Shown: positions 23,383 to 33,768, counted from the stretch's first letter. The stretch: 64,000 bases of DNA from Bryoerythrophyllum caledonicum (GCA_963971425.1 OZ020520.1:8598553-8662552), one strand, 5' to 3'. Numbers and translations: made by a program. Notes: generated by a model not told the origin, from the letters alone.

Positions 23383-24726
23383 CACACTCGCAGTCAGTAA
23401 TTTCGTCCCGCAAAACAGCTGGACAGTAGAATCCCCTTTCTTGCAGAACAGCTCCAGAACCTTGATGAAGAACTCCATTCTCAGCTTGTTCATGTTCATG
23501 GAGTACGCCAGCTCGTTGTACTTGCGTAGCTTGGTGTGCAACACATGCTCCGGAGCTGCGTAGATCTTCTTCACGGCCGGAATCTGCGTAAGCTCTTTCT
23601 TAAAGAGAAAGAGGAGGCGAACCGGGTCGAGAGCGTTATTGGTCTTCGGCGCGAATCCCCCCAAGCGCTTGTTGTCGGAGGGAAGATACTTCGACTGCAG
23701 GACGTCGTACGCATGGCACAACGACGGGCCCTCAGCAAACGCTGTCACTTGAAGGTGTGACTGCTCGTCGCCGCAAATGAAGAGCCACGATGGAAGACCG
23801 GTGAGAGAAGGCTGCCCTTTCGATGCGAACATTGTCATGAACTCGTCGAAGAAGGGCTTCTCCAATGACGACGTCGCCTTCCCTGCGAACCCAGGGATAT
23901 TATGGAAGTCGATGATGCCGAGCTTCACGTTGCAGCCCAAGTTACGCCACGCATCCGAGGGCCATCCACCGAGCGAGTTGGTTGCCGCCTTGTATGGACG
24001 AAAGTGCAAGGCCCCCACAGGTGCAACGAACCGCGCCCGCACATCGAGGAAGACTCTGAAGAACTCCTTCGCATACGGAGAGAGATCTTCACATCTGTAG
24101 TTGCGAAACTGCGTCTGCCTCGAGTTTGCGTAGTACGAATCGGGTGGACCCCAATCCAAGAGGGCACGCTTTGAGGCCTTGCTGACGTTGTAGTCCTTCT
24201 TGAACTTTTGCCAGTTGGAACGACTGTACGCCCTAGTGCTGTTGAAGAAGGCGAGCTCCGGCCTGATCAACTGAAGCTCCATCCGAGCGACCTCCTTCCT
24301 CTTCCTTCGATCGACCCAGTCCCGGGCGCTGTAGCAATCCTCCAGCACTGATTGCGGCTGCTTTACAACCACCTTTGGATAAGGTAGTTTTCGCGATGGC
24401 CTTGATCGATTAAGAATATGCTTACACAGCGTTGCGTTATCAGCCTCGGTCATATTGCCGAAAAATTTAAAGAACTCGCGTGTCAATACCCCATCTTTCT
24501 CAAGCACCCAGGACTTGGCGTCCTTAAACTTCGACAAGGGCGACGTTGTTGAATCCACGTTGATGAGGTCGCCTTGTGCCGCCGAAGAGATGACATCCGA
24601 CCAGAGCTTGAAGGTCTCATCAGACGAGGTGATAATCTTCACCTCGTTCGTAATCGAGAGCTCCTTCGCCTTTCCGGCTTTCTTGAGCGCTGCCTGGCTT
24701 TTGGCGACGTCAATCATTGCGAAGCG
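23383..24726 (-). CDS. Gene A large exon: possible degenerate DNA methyltransferase region
   Basis: About 448 residues from an acceptor at CGTGAG (24727) to a GTGAGT donor (23382); both junctions are phase 0. A central motif LLDWGPPDSYY recalls the DPPY-type motif IV of N6-adenine/N4-cytosine methyltransferases. It is followed by FFRVFLDVRARFVAPVGAL, similar in layout to the strand after motif IV. Together with the ParB-like segment in the preceding exon this resembles ParB-methyltransferase fusions known from phages and some eukaryotic mobile elements. The catalytic motif is not canonical and I see no clear SAM-binding FxGxG, so the assignment is tentative. It could equally be an uncharacterised plant domain. 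Part of this exon is repeated at 1-121. Confidence 0.6.
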
Positions 24727-24831
24727 CTCACGAACCGCGTTTAGAAATGGTTGTGCAGAACATTGGCAGTGTTGATTTAGCGTACAACCACAGAGGGAAA
24801 AAATCCAAACCAGCAGGAACCAAAAATGCAG

Positions 24832-24950
24832 GTTAACTCGAGTCGAGCTAACTTGGAACCGGAGAGTGTACACTCTAAGTGCTTGAATCTATATTCAGAA
24901 CTATACGAAGAAGGACAAGCACAGAAGTTACCTCGAGTCGAGCTAAAGTG
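24832..24950. repeat. Two palindromes in gene A intron (24727-24975)
   Basis: At 24832-24852 (GTTAACTCGAG form) and about 24928-24950 (TTACCTCGAG/CGAGCTAAAGTG form), within a 249-bp intron. Confidence 0.88.
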
Positions 24951-24975
24951 CATGACCTTGGTTAAGATTAATTAC

Positions 24976-25863
24976 CTCAAACTTCTTGTCATTGACAATC
25001 TCCACTGCCGTTCTCCGACCTGATCTATGGGACCCGTGAATGCCTACGGCGGAGTGCTTCGGCATCGGTCTTCCAGCTTGGATCCACAACGCGCGAGAGC
25101 CAAGGATATTTGTTGCCCACGTCGGCTTGAATTGGACCAAGTGATTTACGCGATTATAATACGCAGAAATCTTCCTCAGCTTCTCAGGGTCCTCCGTCCA
25201 GACAATGTAACACTGCCATGTTCGGAAGTGCCTTCTCATAACCTCCGGCACAATACCGTTTATCATCGACTTTGATGCAGCAACGCTGTGCTGGCCGTTG
25301 ATGATATAGAAGTCGCAGTTGCTGAGCTCCTCAACCTTCGTTGGCATATGATCGAGCTTGGGCATGACGCAGAGAGTCTGCTTCCACGTCTTGTCCGGCA
25401 TTTCGAAGTAGTAATGCTTCAACTCCTCCATACCGCGAGGTTCGAATGCACGGATCATCCACTCCGGCGGTGCATTATGCAGCCTCATCACATCAAGCTC
25501 GATCTTCATCTCTCTGTCTCCTTGGAAGAAACAGCTCTGACACTCCGTCCAGAATTTCTGATATATCTGTTGGACGTTGGTGTAGTCTGTTACCTCTCCG
25601 AACCCGAGCGTCGAAGGGAGTTCCAACAGTGCAGAGGCCATCGAATTGGCCAACTCTTCCTCTGAAACGAGTTTCGTCTTCTTCCTGGAAGAAGTCTCCA
25701 GCTTCTTGGCAGCTGAGCGCTTCTTGACGGGAGACGCTGACAGCGTGTTGCGCAGGGTGCTTCGACTTGCTCTTGCACCTAGAGTTCTTACCGGTACCGA
25801 TGCTTGACTTATATTCTGGCTACTGTTACGGCACCAGAAACTACCAAAAGTTCTATTGGGCGC
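24976..25863 (-). CDS. Gene A ParB/sulfiredoxin-like exon
   Basis: The frame is open from about 25863, after a TCTAG acceptor-like site, to a GTAATT donor (24975). It starts with a basic Ser-rich segment (SASPVKKRSAAKKLE). The core contains FYIINGQHSVAASKS, which resembles the G-x-[RQ]-R/H motif of the ParB/Srx fold (compare DGQHR). Just after it comes a W-rich segment with CYIVWTEDPEKLRKISAYYN. In bacterial ParB this fold binds CTP and acts at palindromic parS sites; in other families it is a nuclease or accessory to a methyltransferase. Which applies here is unknown. The exon has no internal stop. Confidence 0.65.
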
Positions 25864-26009
25864 CTAGACGCGATTAATTTCGCCTTCTCAAGAGCGGCAA
25901 AAGTACTCATTCTGGAAAGAATGACGCGGAGTTTGTTTGCTACAGCCTTTGCTTTCAGCGGCTGACCACTACTAGTCTCCCATTTCTTTTGGGAGATTTC
26001 CTGGTCGAC

Positions 26010-26421
26010 CTGAGCCACTATGTCATCAAATTGTCACCCCCTCAGAGAACTGACTAAGTCGAAGATACAGAAGGGAGACGAAGTATTGTTCACTACAATA
26101 GTGAACATATAAGGATCGACAGACTCAGTGGTTGTCTCACACGACAACTTCACTATATCGTTATCTTCGTGGACTACATCAATGATTTTGGTCTTGAAGT
26201 CGATGTGCTGGGGTTCATGGATATCACCAGCGAAGGTCTGACCAAACACTAGATTCTCAGTGTAGGGGGCCCACAGCAGCGTCCACTTCAGTGTCATCGA
26301 AGGACACTTGAGCTCCCAGCAATCTAAGTGGTTGTTGTCGTCTCCATCGTCATCATCAATGTCGACAGGCTTTGGCTGGAAGAAGTGCTGCAGCTGAGAC
26401 ACCATCCTGTCCCTCTCAGAT
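26010..26421 (-). CDS. Gene A N-terminal exon, with an in-frame TGA
   Basis: Acceptor GTTTGTGCAG (26422-26424 region). Joined to the start exon in phase 2 it gives a short basic start, then LQHFFQPKPVDIDDDDGDD and CWELKCPSMTLKW. This resembles an N-terminal domain of unknown function. A TGA at 26034-26036 interrupts the frame, yet the same frame continues sensibly (QFDDIVAQVDQEIS). Either this is a CGA-to-TGA nonsense change, or my junction with the ParB-like exon (about 25863) is wrong and the stop is intronic. The frame stays open to 25809 (KAKAVANKLRVILSRMSTF), so the exon may be longer than listed. Confidence 0.55.
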
Positions 26422-26596
26422 CTGCACAAACACAAAACGGAGCACAAATATTAGATTGTTTTAATAATCATCCGATTAGGACGGCGAGGTCACACATTGG
26501 CTCGACTCGAGCTAATGTGTAACTAAATACAAGTATGTAAATAATGCTCTGCAAGAAAATCTAGTCAATTTGACCGTTCGCTTAGACGCTTACAAT

Positions 26597-26759
26597 CAAC
26601 TCATGCCTGCTTCTCGTTCAACTCTCAGAACTGTGAAAGAGCTTCAGGTCACGCTCAAATCACTCACGAACCTCACTCTTTGAGGTTCTCAAGTGGTTGA
26701 AGCGGGACTGAAGCTCTTGCACGATTTATGAGAGGTGAACAAAAAGTAGACGTGAGTTG
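26597..26759. other. Long foldback hairpin 1, possible small-RNA precursor
   Basis: The first ~80 bases are largely complementary to the last ~80, with a short CTCTT loop near 26678. The best-paired part is AAGAGCTTCAG against CTGAAGCTCTT, and GAACCTCA against TGAGGTTC. A related copy lies at 26921-27082. The size and mismatch pattern resemble plant MIRNA foldbacks, but a small foldback transposon is equally possible. Either strand could be transcribed; it lies in intron 1 of gene A. Confidence 0.7.
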
Positions 26760-26920
26760 AGTTAGGAGACTGCAATTACACCAATGTATCAATGTTGTAT
26801 TCAAGTTTTAGCTTCATCTTTAGCTCGACTCGAGCTAAAGTGCTCATGCATGGATTGCATAGCTGAACAGTTCTGACACTTACAATATTCATTCAAACGA
26901 ATTTCCTATACATGTATTTT

Positions 26921-27082
26921 CAAATCATGGCTACTTCTCGTTTAACTCTCAGAACTGCGAAAGAGCTTCAGTTCACCCTTAAATCACTCACGAACCTCAC
27001 TCTTTGAGGTCCTCAAGTGGTTGAAGCATGACTGAAGTTCTTGCACACATGTGAGAATTTAACGAGAAGTGGACATGAGTTG
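26921..27082. other. Long foldback hairpin 2, related to hairpin 1
   Basis: Same layout as 26597-26759: ACTTCTCGTTTAACTCTCAG pairs with the complement of the segment ending near 27075, and GAAAGAGCTTCAG pairs with CTGAAGTTCTTGC. The two hairpins are direct repeats of each other with scattered differences, so the unit was duplicated after it arose. Confidence 0.7.
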
Positions 27083-27366
27083 GGTCGTCGATATCATTGG
27101 TTTACTATACCTTTGGAGTGTTTAAAGTCCGAGTGTTGTTGTGTTTGAGTTGTTTAAGTTTATTGTCATACACTTTAGCTCAATTCGAGGTAAAGTGTGC
27201 TGGCTTTACTGGAAGGCCATGACATTTTTCAGACCGAGAGTTTGAAAGTAGTCATTATGATTACTGTTCCTGTAGCCAGCTTTGGCGCAACCATAGACGT
27301 ATTAAGTCGAACATTTCTGTTCGACTCAAGCTTTAGAGGGCCTCCATTGTGCACTATTGATCACAC

Positions 27367-27648
27367 TTTAGCTCGAGTCGAGCTAAAGTGCCCTCTCCAG
27401 TGTGCTTCATTGGCCATAGTTTACCTCGAGTCGAGTTTAAATGTAGCCTAAAGAGCACTGGAGAGCGCACTTTATCTCGAGTCGAGGTTAATGCAGCCAC
27501 AAGACCACACGGGGGATCCCACTTTAGCTCGAGTCGAGCTAAAGTGTGGCCCATTTTGCACAGTGGAAGCCCACTTTAGCCCGAGTCGAGCTAAAGTGTG
27601 GACAGTAGTGCAATATCGATGTCCCAGTTTAGCTCGACTCGAGCTAAA
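27367..27648. repeat. Phased palindrome array 1 (six units, 51-53 bp spacing)
   Basis: Six palindromes have cores centred at 27377, 27430, 27481, 27533, 27585 and 27638, giving spacings of 53, 51, 52, 52 and 53 bp. Consensus is CACTTTAGCTCGA, one base, then the complement. The second and third units have diverged arms (TTTACCTC/GAGTTTAA, TTTATCTC/GAGGTTAA). The whole array lies in intron 1 of gene A, about 110 bp from the start exon. Confidence 0.92.
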
Positions 27649-27757
27649 CTGTGTTCATTGAAGAGCTTATTTATTGCAGTTTGTGCAGATCCGTCTTTCG
27701 TCATATGATATTGAAGGCGTAGGGTTTAGGGCTCCTGGGTGAGAGCATGGATTTTAC

Positions 27758-27815
27758 CTTTCAGCCATTGATTATGAACCTGAATCCCAGACAATTTCTG
27801 CTGGAACTAGAAGTC
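27758..27815 (-). CDS. Gene A start exon
   Basis: Acceptor TTGTTGCAG is followed by 47 bases and then ATGGCTGAAAG directly before the donor GTAAAATC (27757). The ATG at 27768 spliced to 26421 gives a continuous frame (MAERSERDRMVSQ), which is why I choose this start. The 1,336-bp intron that follows (26422-27757) carries nine palindromes and two long hairpins. Confidence 0.7.
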
Positions 27816-28235
27816 CTGCAACAACAATAACAAACCCACACACACAAAATCAAACAAAGTAGCACATGGAAACCAACACATTGAAATCATTCACAATGAA
27901 ATCAGCACTTTCAAATGAGCACATTGAAATTAACACATTGAATTCAGCACATTGAATTTAGCAATTGAAACCACGACATTGAATTCAATGTGCACATCTA
28001 AACTAGCACAAACCAGCACATTTAAACTAGCACAAACCACGACAAATAACCACAAACCACCACAAACCACCACATTCAAACTACCACATTCAAACCACCA
28101 CATTGAATACACAATCTCATCTACCTTCTCACACATACATCAAAAGCAATGCTATCATATTGTTTCAATACATCATATCTAAAGCAAAACTACACAAATA
28201 TCAAAAGAAATGCAAGACTGAATGAGTGCAGTTAC

Positions 28236-28300
28236 CTTTAAAACTATGAAATCCGACTGAAAAAGCTGCAAGTCTTGTTCCTTCTTCACGTCAATCCTCC
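28236..28300 (-). other. Probable 5' untranslated exon of gene A
   Basis: A strong donor (TTTTAAAG then GTAACT, at 28235) lies upstream of the start exon, with the acceptor at 27816-27818. The intron between (27816-28235) is rich in CA/GA simple repeats. The transcription start is not defined; no clear TATA box is seen. Confidence 0.4.
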
Positions 28301-28480
28301 GAGCACCGCCGTTTCAGACTGTACGTGCTCACAGAAACTCGCAGAAACTCACACACACTCACAGAAACTCCTAGAAACTCACACACTCACAGAAACTCCT
28401 AGAAACTCACACAAACTCACAAACTCACAGAAACTCAGAGAAACCCTCACAATCTCACACAAACAGCCCTAAACTCCAGC
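28270..28480. repeat. CA-rich minisatellite 'cacagaaactc'
   Basis: About ten imperfect copies of an 11-22 bp unit (cacagaaactcctagaaact). Upstream, 27830-28110 is built of related CA/GA words (cacattgaaat, aaaccacgacaa). Both flank the presumed promoter region of gene A. No ORF is credible here. Confidence 0.75.
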
Positions 28481-29550
28481 GCTGCAGTGGACACAAACTC
28501 ACACAATTAAGAATCACACGTCCTACAAACCCTATCTGCAGGAAACCCTAACGTCCACGAAAGCCTAAACGCACGAAAGCCTAAACGCAGGAGTACAATA
28601 TACACAAACTTAACAGACCCTGAACATTACGAAACCAACACAAACCGCAAACTCGCCTCAGAAAACAACAACACCTAGACAAACACACACAAAACCACGA
28701 CGAACCGACGCATAAACGCACAACCCTCACAAAACAAGAACGTACACGGACACACACAAAACTCACAGCAACAAAAAGGAAGAGAAAATGCGAGCGCCAG
28801 GAGTTTCTAGGGTACCTTCGGGGGCACCTAGAGCCGTGAGGGTCGAAACCCTGTGGCCGTGTGGTGCTCCCGAGATACCCTCGGGATACCCTTCGTGATA
28901 TTCGGGTGAGACCCTCGGATATTTTAGATGGATGCACCACAAATTATTCACCTTCATTATTGATACCCAGAGTTTCAAGAAGCCATTTTAATCTTTCTAA
29001 TGTAAGTTCTAGATATTACGCGCGTGTTGTATTTCTGTACTCGTAAATTTCCTACGCAATTTTTCTTGGCCATTAACACTACAATTTTGCATATTCTGGG
29101 GCAACGAACGGATAGCAAAAGAAATGTGATTATTTCCAATTTCATTCGTATGATCTCAATTAAAACTTCTAAATTGGCATTTTCTCAATAATACACAAAC
29201 TTGGATTGGACGGAAGTGAACGATTATAGTGTTTACTGTTACAAATAGGATTATAGTGTTTAGTTTTCTGTCATGCTTTCAGTGGATCAGCTGGCTTTCA
29301 CTTGACTGGATTTCAATTTCTGCATTACAGAAGGAGTAAATTCATTACCATCGATGTATATAAGTTCCTCCTACACCAATTATTAGGTGAAGCACACTTA
29401 AGAGAGTTTTAAAGCTACGATTTTAAGATTCTATTACTTTGAATTCACGTTTTGATTATTTATGAGTTTGATATTATATACTTTGAGAATCGAACTGACA
29501 TTAAGTATGTTAAGACCACATCTTGCAATTGTATAATTATAAAATAAATG
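28481..29550. other. Intergenic region upstream of gene A
   Basis: It starts CA-rich (28481-28790). A GC-rich patch at 28800-28930 has repeated 'accctcgg/gataccc' words with inverted arrangement. An AT-rich stretch follows. No gene or RNA is recognised. It may contain the gene A promoter. Confidence 0.4.
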
Positions 29551-29555
29551 TCGGT

Positions 29556-29655
29556 GCACACTTTAGCTCTATTGGAGCTAAAGTGTGCATATTTTCTTTT
29601 TAGTTTCCTACAATTCCTGATGGTGCACATTTTAGCTCTAATAGAGCTAAAGTGT
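29556..29655. repeat. Two intergenic palindromes (variant centre)
   Basis: 29556-29588 has GCACACTTTAGCTC, then TATTG, then GAGCTAAAGTGTGC, a perfect outer stem. 29624-29655 has GCACATTTTAGCTCTA and its near complement. They are about 68 bp apart and share a T-rich spacer, like the units at 32312-32415 and 37871-37995. Confidence 0.88.
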
Positions 29656-29717
29656 GAATTTTTTCTTTACTTTTCACTTCATTTTGCTTTTACTTTAACG
29701 GTACAAATCCAGTAGTT

Positions 29718-30106
29718 AGAGCATCTCCACCCCTGACGGGGAATTTTCCACGCCAGCGGGAAGGTGCCCAAGTTTGAGATGAAGGGAGGGGGGTTTACCC
29801 TTTTCCCCCCGCACCGTCCCCGAATTGGCCACTGTGAGGGAACGCCAGCGCCCAACACTTACGCCATAGTAGGCTAATTTGTTTTGGGGTTTTTATTGAT
29901 TTTTTTTAATTCCCTCGTGTAATTACATGATTGAACACATGCTCCCGGGGAATTTTAGTCTCCCCTGTACTTTTTGTAAATTTATTGTTTAGAAGAACCG
30001 GCGCCGCCACTCAGGTGGGCCGATACACCGGCCTAGGCCTCAGGGAGTGGGCTTTACCGTGTTTATTCTTGCATCCCGGTCCTTCGGCCCCGGTGGAGAT
30101 TCTCTA
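29718..30106. mobile_element. MITE-like insertion with inverted ends
   Basis: The left end reads TAGAGCATCTCCACCCC and the right end, complemented, TAGAGAATCTCCACCGG. The interior is GC-rich, unlike the surrounding AT-rich DNA. 'GAGCATCTCCA' starts are common among plant MITEs. I could not settle the TSD, so the superfamily is open. Confidence 0.5.
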
Positions 30107-30118
30107 TTTCTAGTACAC

Positions 30119-30780
30119 TACTAGCAATTGGCGCTTGCGTTGCAAGGCATTAGTTCAACCATTTTCATGTAGTTTTTAAATCACAAAATATTAAAAAGAG
30201 AAAGGTAACAACAATCTACATAAAATAAAAATATATCTTTGAAACCTATGCATGACTTTTAATAATGTAATAGAATAGAATAGAAAAAAATTAATTACGT
30301 TTTAGATTTTTTTGCATTTTAACATGGAATTTCAAAAAGGTTATGAACGTCAAATTTGTAATTAAGAGTTTCAAATTTATTTTGGGTAAGCACAAATTGC
30401 AACACACAAATGCAAATTTCACACACCCACAAACTCAACTTGCAATTATAATCTCAATTTTATACACCCACAAACTCAATTTGCAATTACAATCTCAAAA
30501 CTTGCAATCTCACCTCAAAACTTGTAATTTCAATCTCCACAACTCGAATATGCAATTTTGCAACTCCAACTTTGTATGCCAACCTCCAAGATCACAACTC
30601 CAACTTCATTGCGTGGTTTTATATTACAAACTATATTAAAGAAAAGGTAACATGATTCACTGTGCGGTTGGCTGCACCGTTCCTAGCAATTGGCGCTTGC
30701 TTTGCAACGCATATGTCCAACCATTATAATGTAGTTTTTATAATACAAACTATAAATAATAAAAAGGTAACATGGTTCAC
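30119..30780. repeat. Direct repeat pair beginning CTAGCAATTGGCGCTTGC
   Basis: About 90-100 bp from 30119 recurs from 30681 with scattered differences. On the minus strand each starts with a small hairpin (CTTGC...GCAAG), then ~9 bases, then CTAG, which recalls a Helitron 3' end. Between them, 30400-30600 holds repeats of 'acaaactcaacttgcaatt'. Confidence 0.5.
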
Positions 30781-31515
30781 TGCACGGTTGACTACGCAAT
30801 TAACTGCGCGTTTGACTGCACTGTTTATGTAGTTCACCGCACGGTTGACTACGTGGTTCACTGCGTGGATTATGATTTTAGTAGTATGATTAGTCAACAA
30901 GTTGGCAACTAGTTTTAGCCACCATTGTCATGAATATTATCCCTCATTTGTTCACCTACTACAGTTCATTTTGTAATAGCCCTCTATCAAAACTCTTCCC
31001 TAGCACACAATTTTGATACTTGATAAAATGTATAAGCTCAATATGTTATACCTGCCGAACGCCATGCATTTATTCTTCGTCTCATCTTCAACCTCAATTT
31101 CTTATCGTCTTATCCACAACTATTCTCATTCCCATCTCTTGCATTTTTTAAATATTTTTTAATATTATCCAAATGCATATTTAATGTGTAATCATATAAT
31201 TAGCCAATAACTAATGACTTTGTAATGATTTTTTATAGGATACTTCATGTATATTTGTATATCTAAAACTTCTATGCACAATTAAAGAATATTTAAATTT
31301 TACTTAATGAATGTTTGAAGTTTTAAAAGTATATTTTAGGATAGTTTAATTAATATTTGTATATTTAATGATTATTTATAGAGTATTTAATGCACTGTTA
31401 ATGAATAGATAATGAATAGTGCATAAATTTCTAATGTAAAATTAATGTGTAGTTGAATATTCAATAAGTATTTAATGAATATTTACTGAATATGTAATGC
31501 ACATTGAATGCATAA

Positions 31516-31753
31516 AACACCATATTCATTATATTGGGAGATTGGGAGCCTCCCAAAATAATATTTGAAGCTTGAGAATGACCTAAATATGCAAATATTT
31601 AGTAAATTTGCACAATGCAATTTGTCCAATATCTACAATATGGGTACATATTCAGCTTGAGTCGAGCTGAATGTGCACCAAAAAAATGTATTGGAAAAAC
31701 CGTTCAGAACTTTCAAAATCCTGGAAATCTCCCAATAAAATGAGTATGGTGTT
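31516..31753. mobile_element. 238-bp non-autonomous relative of the large element (TSD ATAA)
   Basis: It begins AACACCATATTCATTATATT and its right end, complemented, begins AACACCATACTCATTTTATT. Both continue GGGAGATT. ATAA flanks both sides (31512-31515, 31754-31757). Its only other structured feature is one palindrome (31647-31675: TTCAGCTTGAGTCGAGCTGAA). It therefore has the termini, the TSD length and the palindrome of the large element but no gene. It is probably mobilised by the large element's transposase. Confidence 0.9.
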
Positions 31754-31759
31754 ATAATA

Positions 31760-33760
31760 TGTGATGGATATCCAATGAGTATTTTACTTGTATTTCTATA
31801 TTTATTGTATGTTTAAGTTTTTTCCTTTTCCAATATTCCTTTCTTTTCTCATTTTCGTTTCCAGAAGAATGTTCTTATATTTCCAATCTTCTACTTGCAG
31901 TTTCATTTTCCCTCCATATTTTACATTCTACTTTGTCCAATTTTTGATATTTTTCGTTTGCTCCATACCTACGTCTGATTATTCCCAAGCTCTTTCTTGC
32001 AAATTCTTGCTTTTCTACATGCACTCAACCCTTCCTTACTATGATGCTCAAGATGTTATCAAACCATGATTATGGTTTCCTAAACTAATTGTCCACAAGT
32101 AAAAAACTTTATGTTCCACTATTTACTAGGATTGACATTTAAAGTAGTAGTTGACATTGGGTGATGTATAGTTTTGACACTACACTTATTGTTCATTTTA
32201 CAATTACTGTATGGATTCCTAATTAGTGTCGACTTCTCTAGAAGCCATCTTCTGTATACTGGAGCTACATAGTGCATTTTTGCTTTCTAATCTACTCCAT
32301 TTAGTGATGGTGCACAATTTAGTGCTAGTAGAGCTAAACTGTGCATATTTTCTTTTTAGTTCACTGCACCCAGTGATGAGGCACACGTTAGCGCTACTGG
32401 AGCTAAAGTGTGTGCACACACTCCTTTTGGTTCATTGCACAAAGTGATGGTGAAGACCTTTGCTAGAAATCGAGCTGATGTATGTGCAATGTGTATATCC
32501 ACTTCTACAAACAATCATTTTGAACTCCGTACTTCTCTTTATGGTTAAGTATTTCACAAGTGAAATAGTAATCTTTTGAATTTTAAAAGGGTTTTCAAAA
32601 TATGTGGATCTAAATCTCCAATAGTAATATTAAAAAGCAAAAAAATATGACGATCCCCTAGTCTTTAGTGAATATGAAGTCTAAGTATTCTTGGTACCCT
32701 AAATCAATAATATGTGACAATGTGTGAAAATGTACGAATTGGGATGTAATCTTATTTTTCACTAGAAGAATAACATGTTTATCCACAATATCATTCGTTC
32801 TAATATTACTTCTATGTATTCAAAATATCACATTCCATACTGAGTCATAGCAAAACGTTTTTCAGGTTGCTCGACGTGCCGGCAATCGAGAAGTTTCTCT
32901 TTTGGCTCACATAACTTTTATTGAAGACGTTCATTGAGAAAATATAATTATGCCTCATGACTTTTATCATCCTTCTACAAAATTTTGAGAATTTCAAAAA
33001 TAATTTGCAACCACTAGAACGTGCTCAAAAACTAATTATTCCATTTTTGCATGTATCAATAAATTCAAAATTACTTACATTACGAACATTAAATTATGCC
33101 TGATGCACTAAGTGATACACTTTGTATTAGTTATATTTTATATTTTGATTATTCTTTTTTTGTCATGAGGAGGTCTCTCCGTTCCTTGTTGAAATCTTTT
33201 AATATTGTTCCACTCTCTCTGTGTTACAAATGACAAAGTCTTTAATTTCAAGTCAAAACATGAAATAAATTGTGTATGGTCAAGAATTCTTCCATCTTTC
33301 ATGTCATGCTTAGACTGCCACACCCTAAACTCATGATAATGCAATGCGAACTCAAATATAAGATATTTTAATTCAAAATATTAGTAACCAATTTCAATTC
33401 CAAATCCAGACCATGGAGACACTTGGGATTCTTGCCAAAGAATGCACATTCTAGATTGATGACAAAATAGTAACATGATGCACATTTTTAAAACCCCAAA
33501 GAAATGATGTCCAAAGCATGTTTGAATACATTAATTTTTGCTAAAAATACACGTACACATAAAATATGTTTTTTTTAAAAATGCTATTTGTTTGTTAAGG
33601 TCTTTGATTTCAACATAATAGATAAGTCCTATTTGGATTGTAATACAAATTATTTCTAATAATCTCAATATCTTCTCGACATTTCCCTATACCTTAGTTG
33701 AATTGTCAATATATTGAATGTTCAAAGTATTATTATATTGAAATGAAATGACATCAGAAG
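31760..33760. other. AT-rich intergenic DNA
   Basis: No credible gene. It contains two variant palindromes in a ~70-bp tandem unit (32312-32415; see separate entry). The rest shows nothing I can name. Confidence 0.5.
32312..32415. repeat. Two palindromes in a ~70-bp tandem unit
   Basis: 32312-32344 (GCACAATTTAGTGC...GAGCTAAACTGTGC) and 32381-32415 (GCACACGTTAGCGC...GAGCTAAAGTGTGTGC). Each is preceded by 'agtgatg(g/a)' and followed by 'ttttcttttTAGTTCA.TGCACC'. A third degenerate unit follows near 32450. Confidence 0.8.
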
Positions 33761-33768
33761 ATAACACC

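Larger units (their letters stand above)
26492..27197. repeat. Three further palindromes in gene A intron 1
   Basis: At 26492-26520 (ACACATTGGCTCG arm, partner CGAGCTAATGTGT), 26819-26839 (TTTAGCTCGA arm) and 27171-27197 (CACTTTAGCTCAATTCGAGG form). They are interleaved with the two long hairpins at 26597-26759 and 26921-27082. Confidence 0.88.

Noticed and set aside
27930..28182. Short ORFs across the CA-rich region upstream of gene A.
   Set aside because: Simple-sequence translation in a region more likely to be an intron or promoter.
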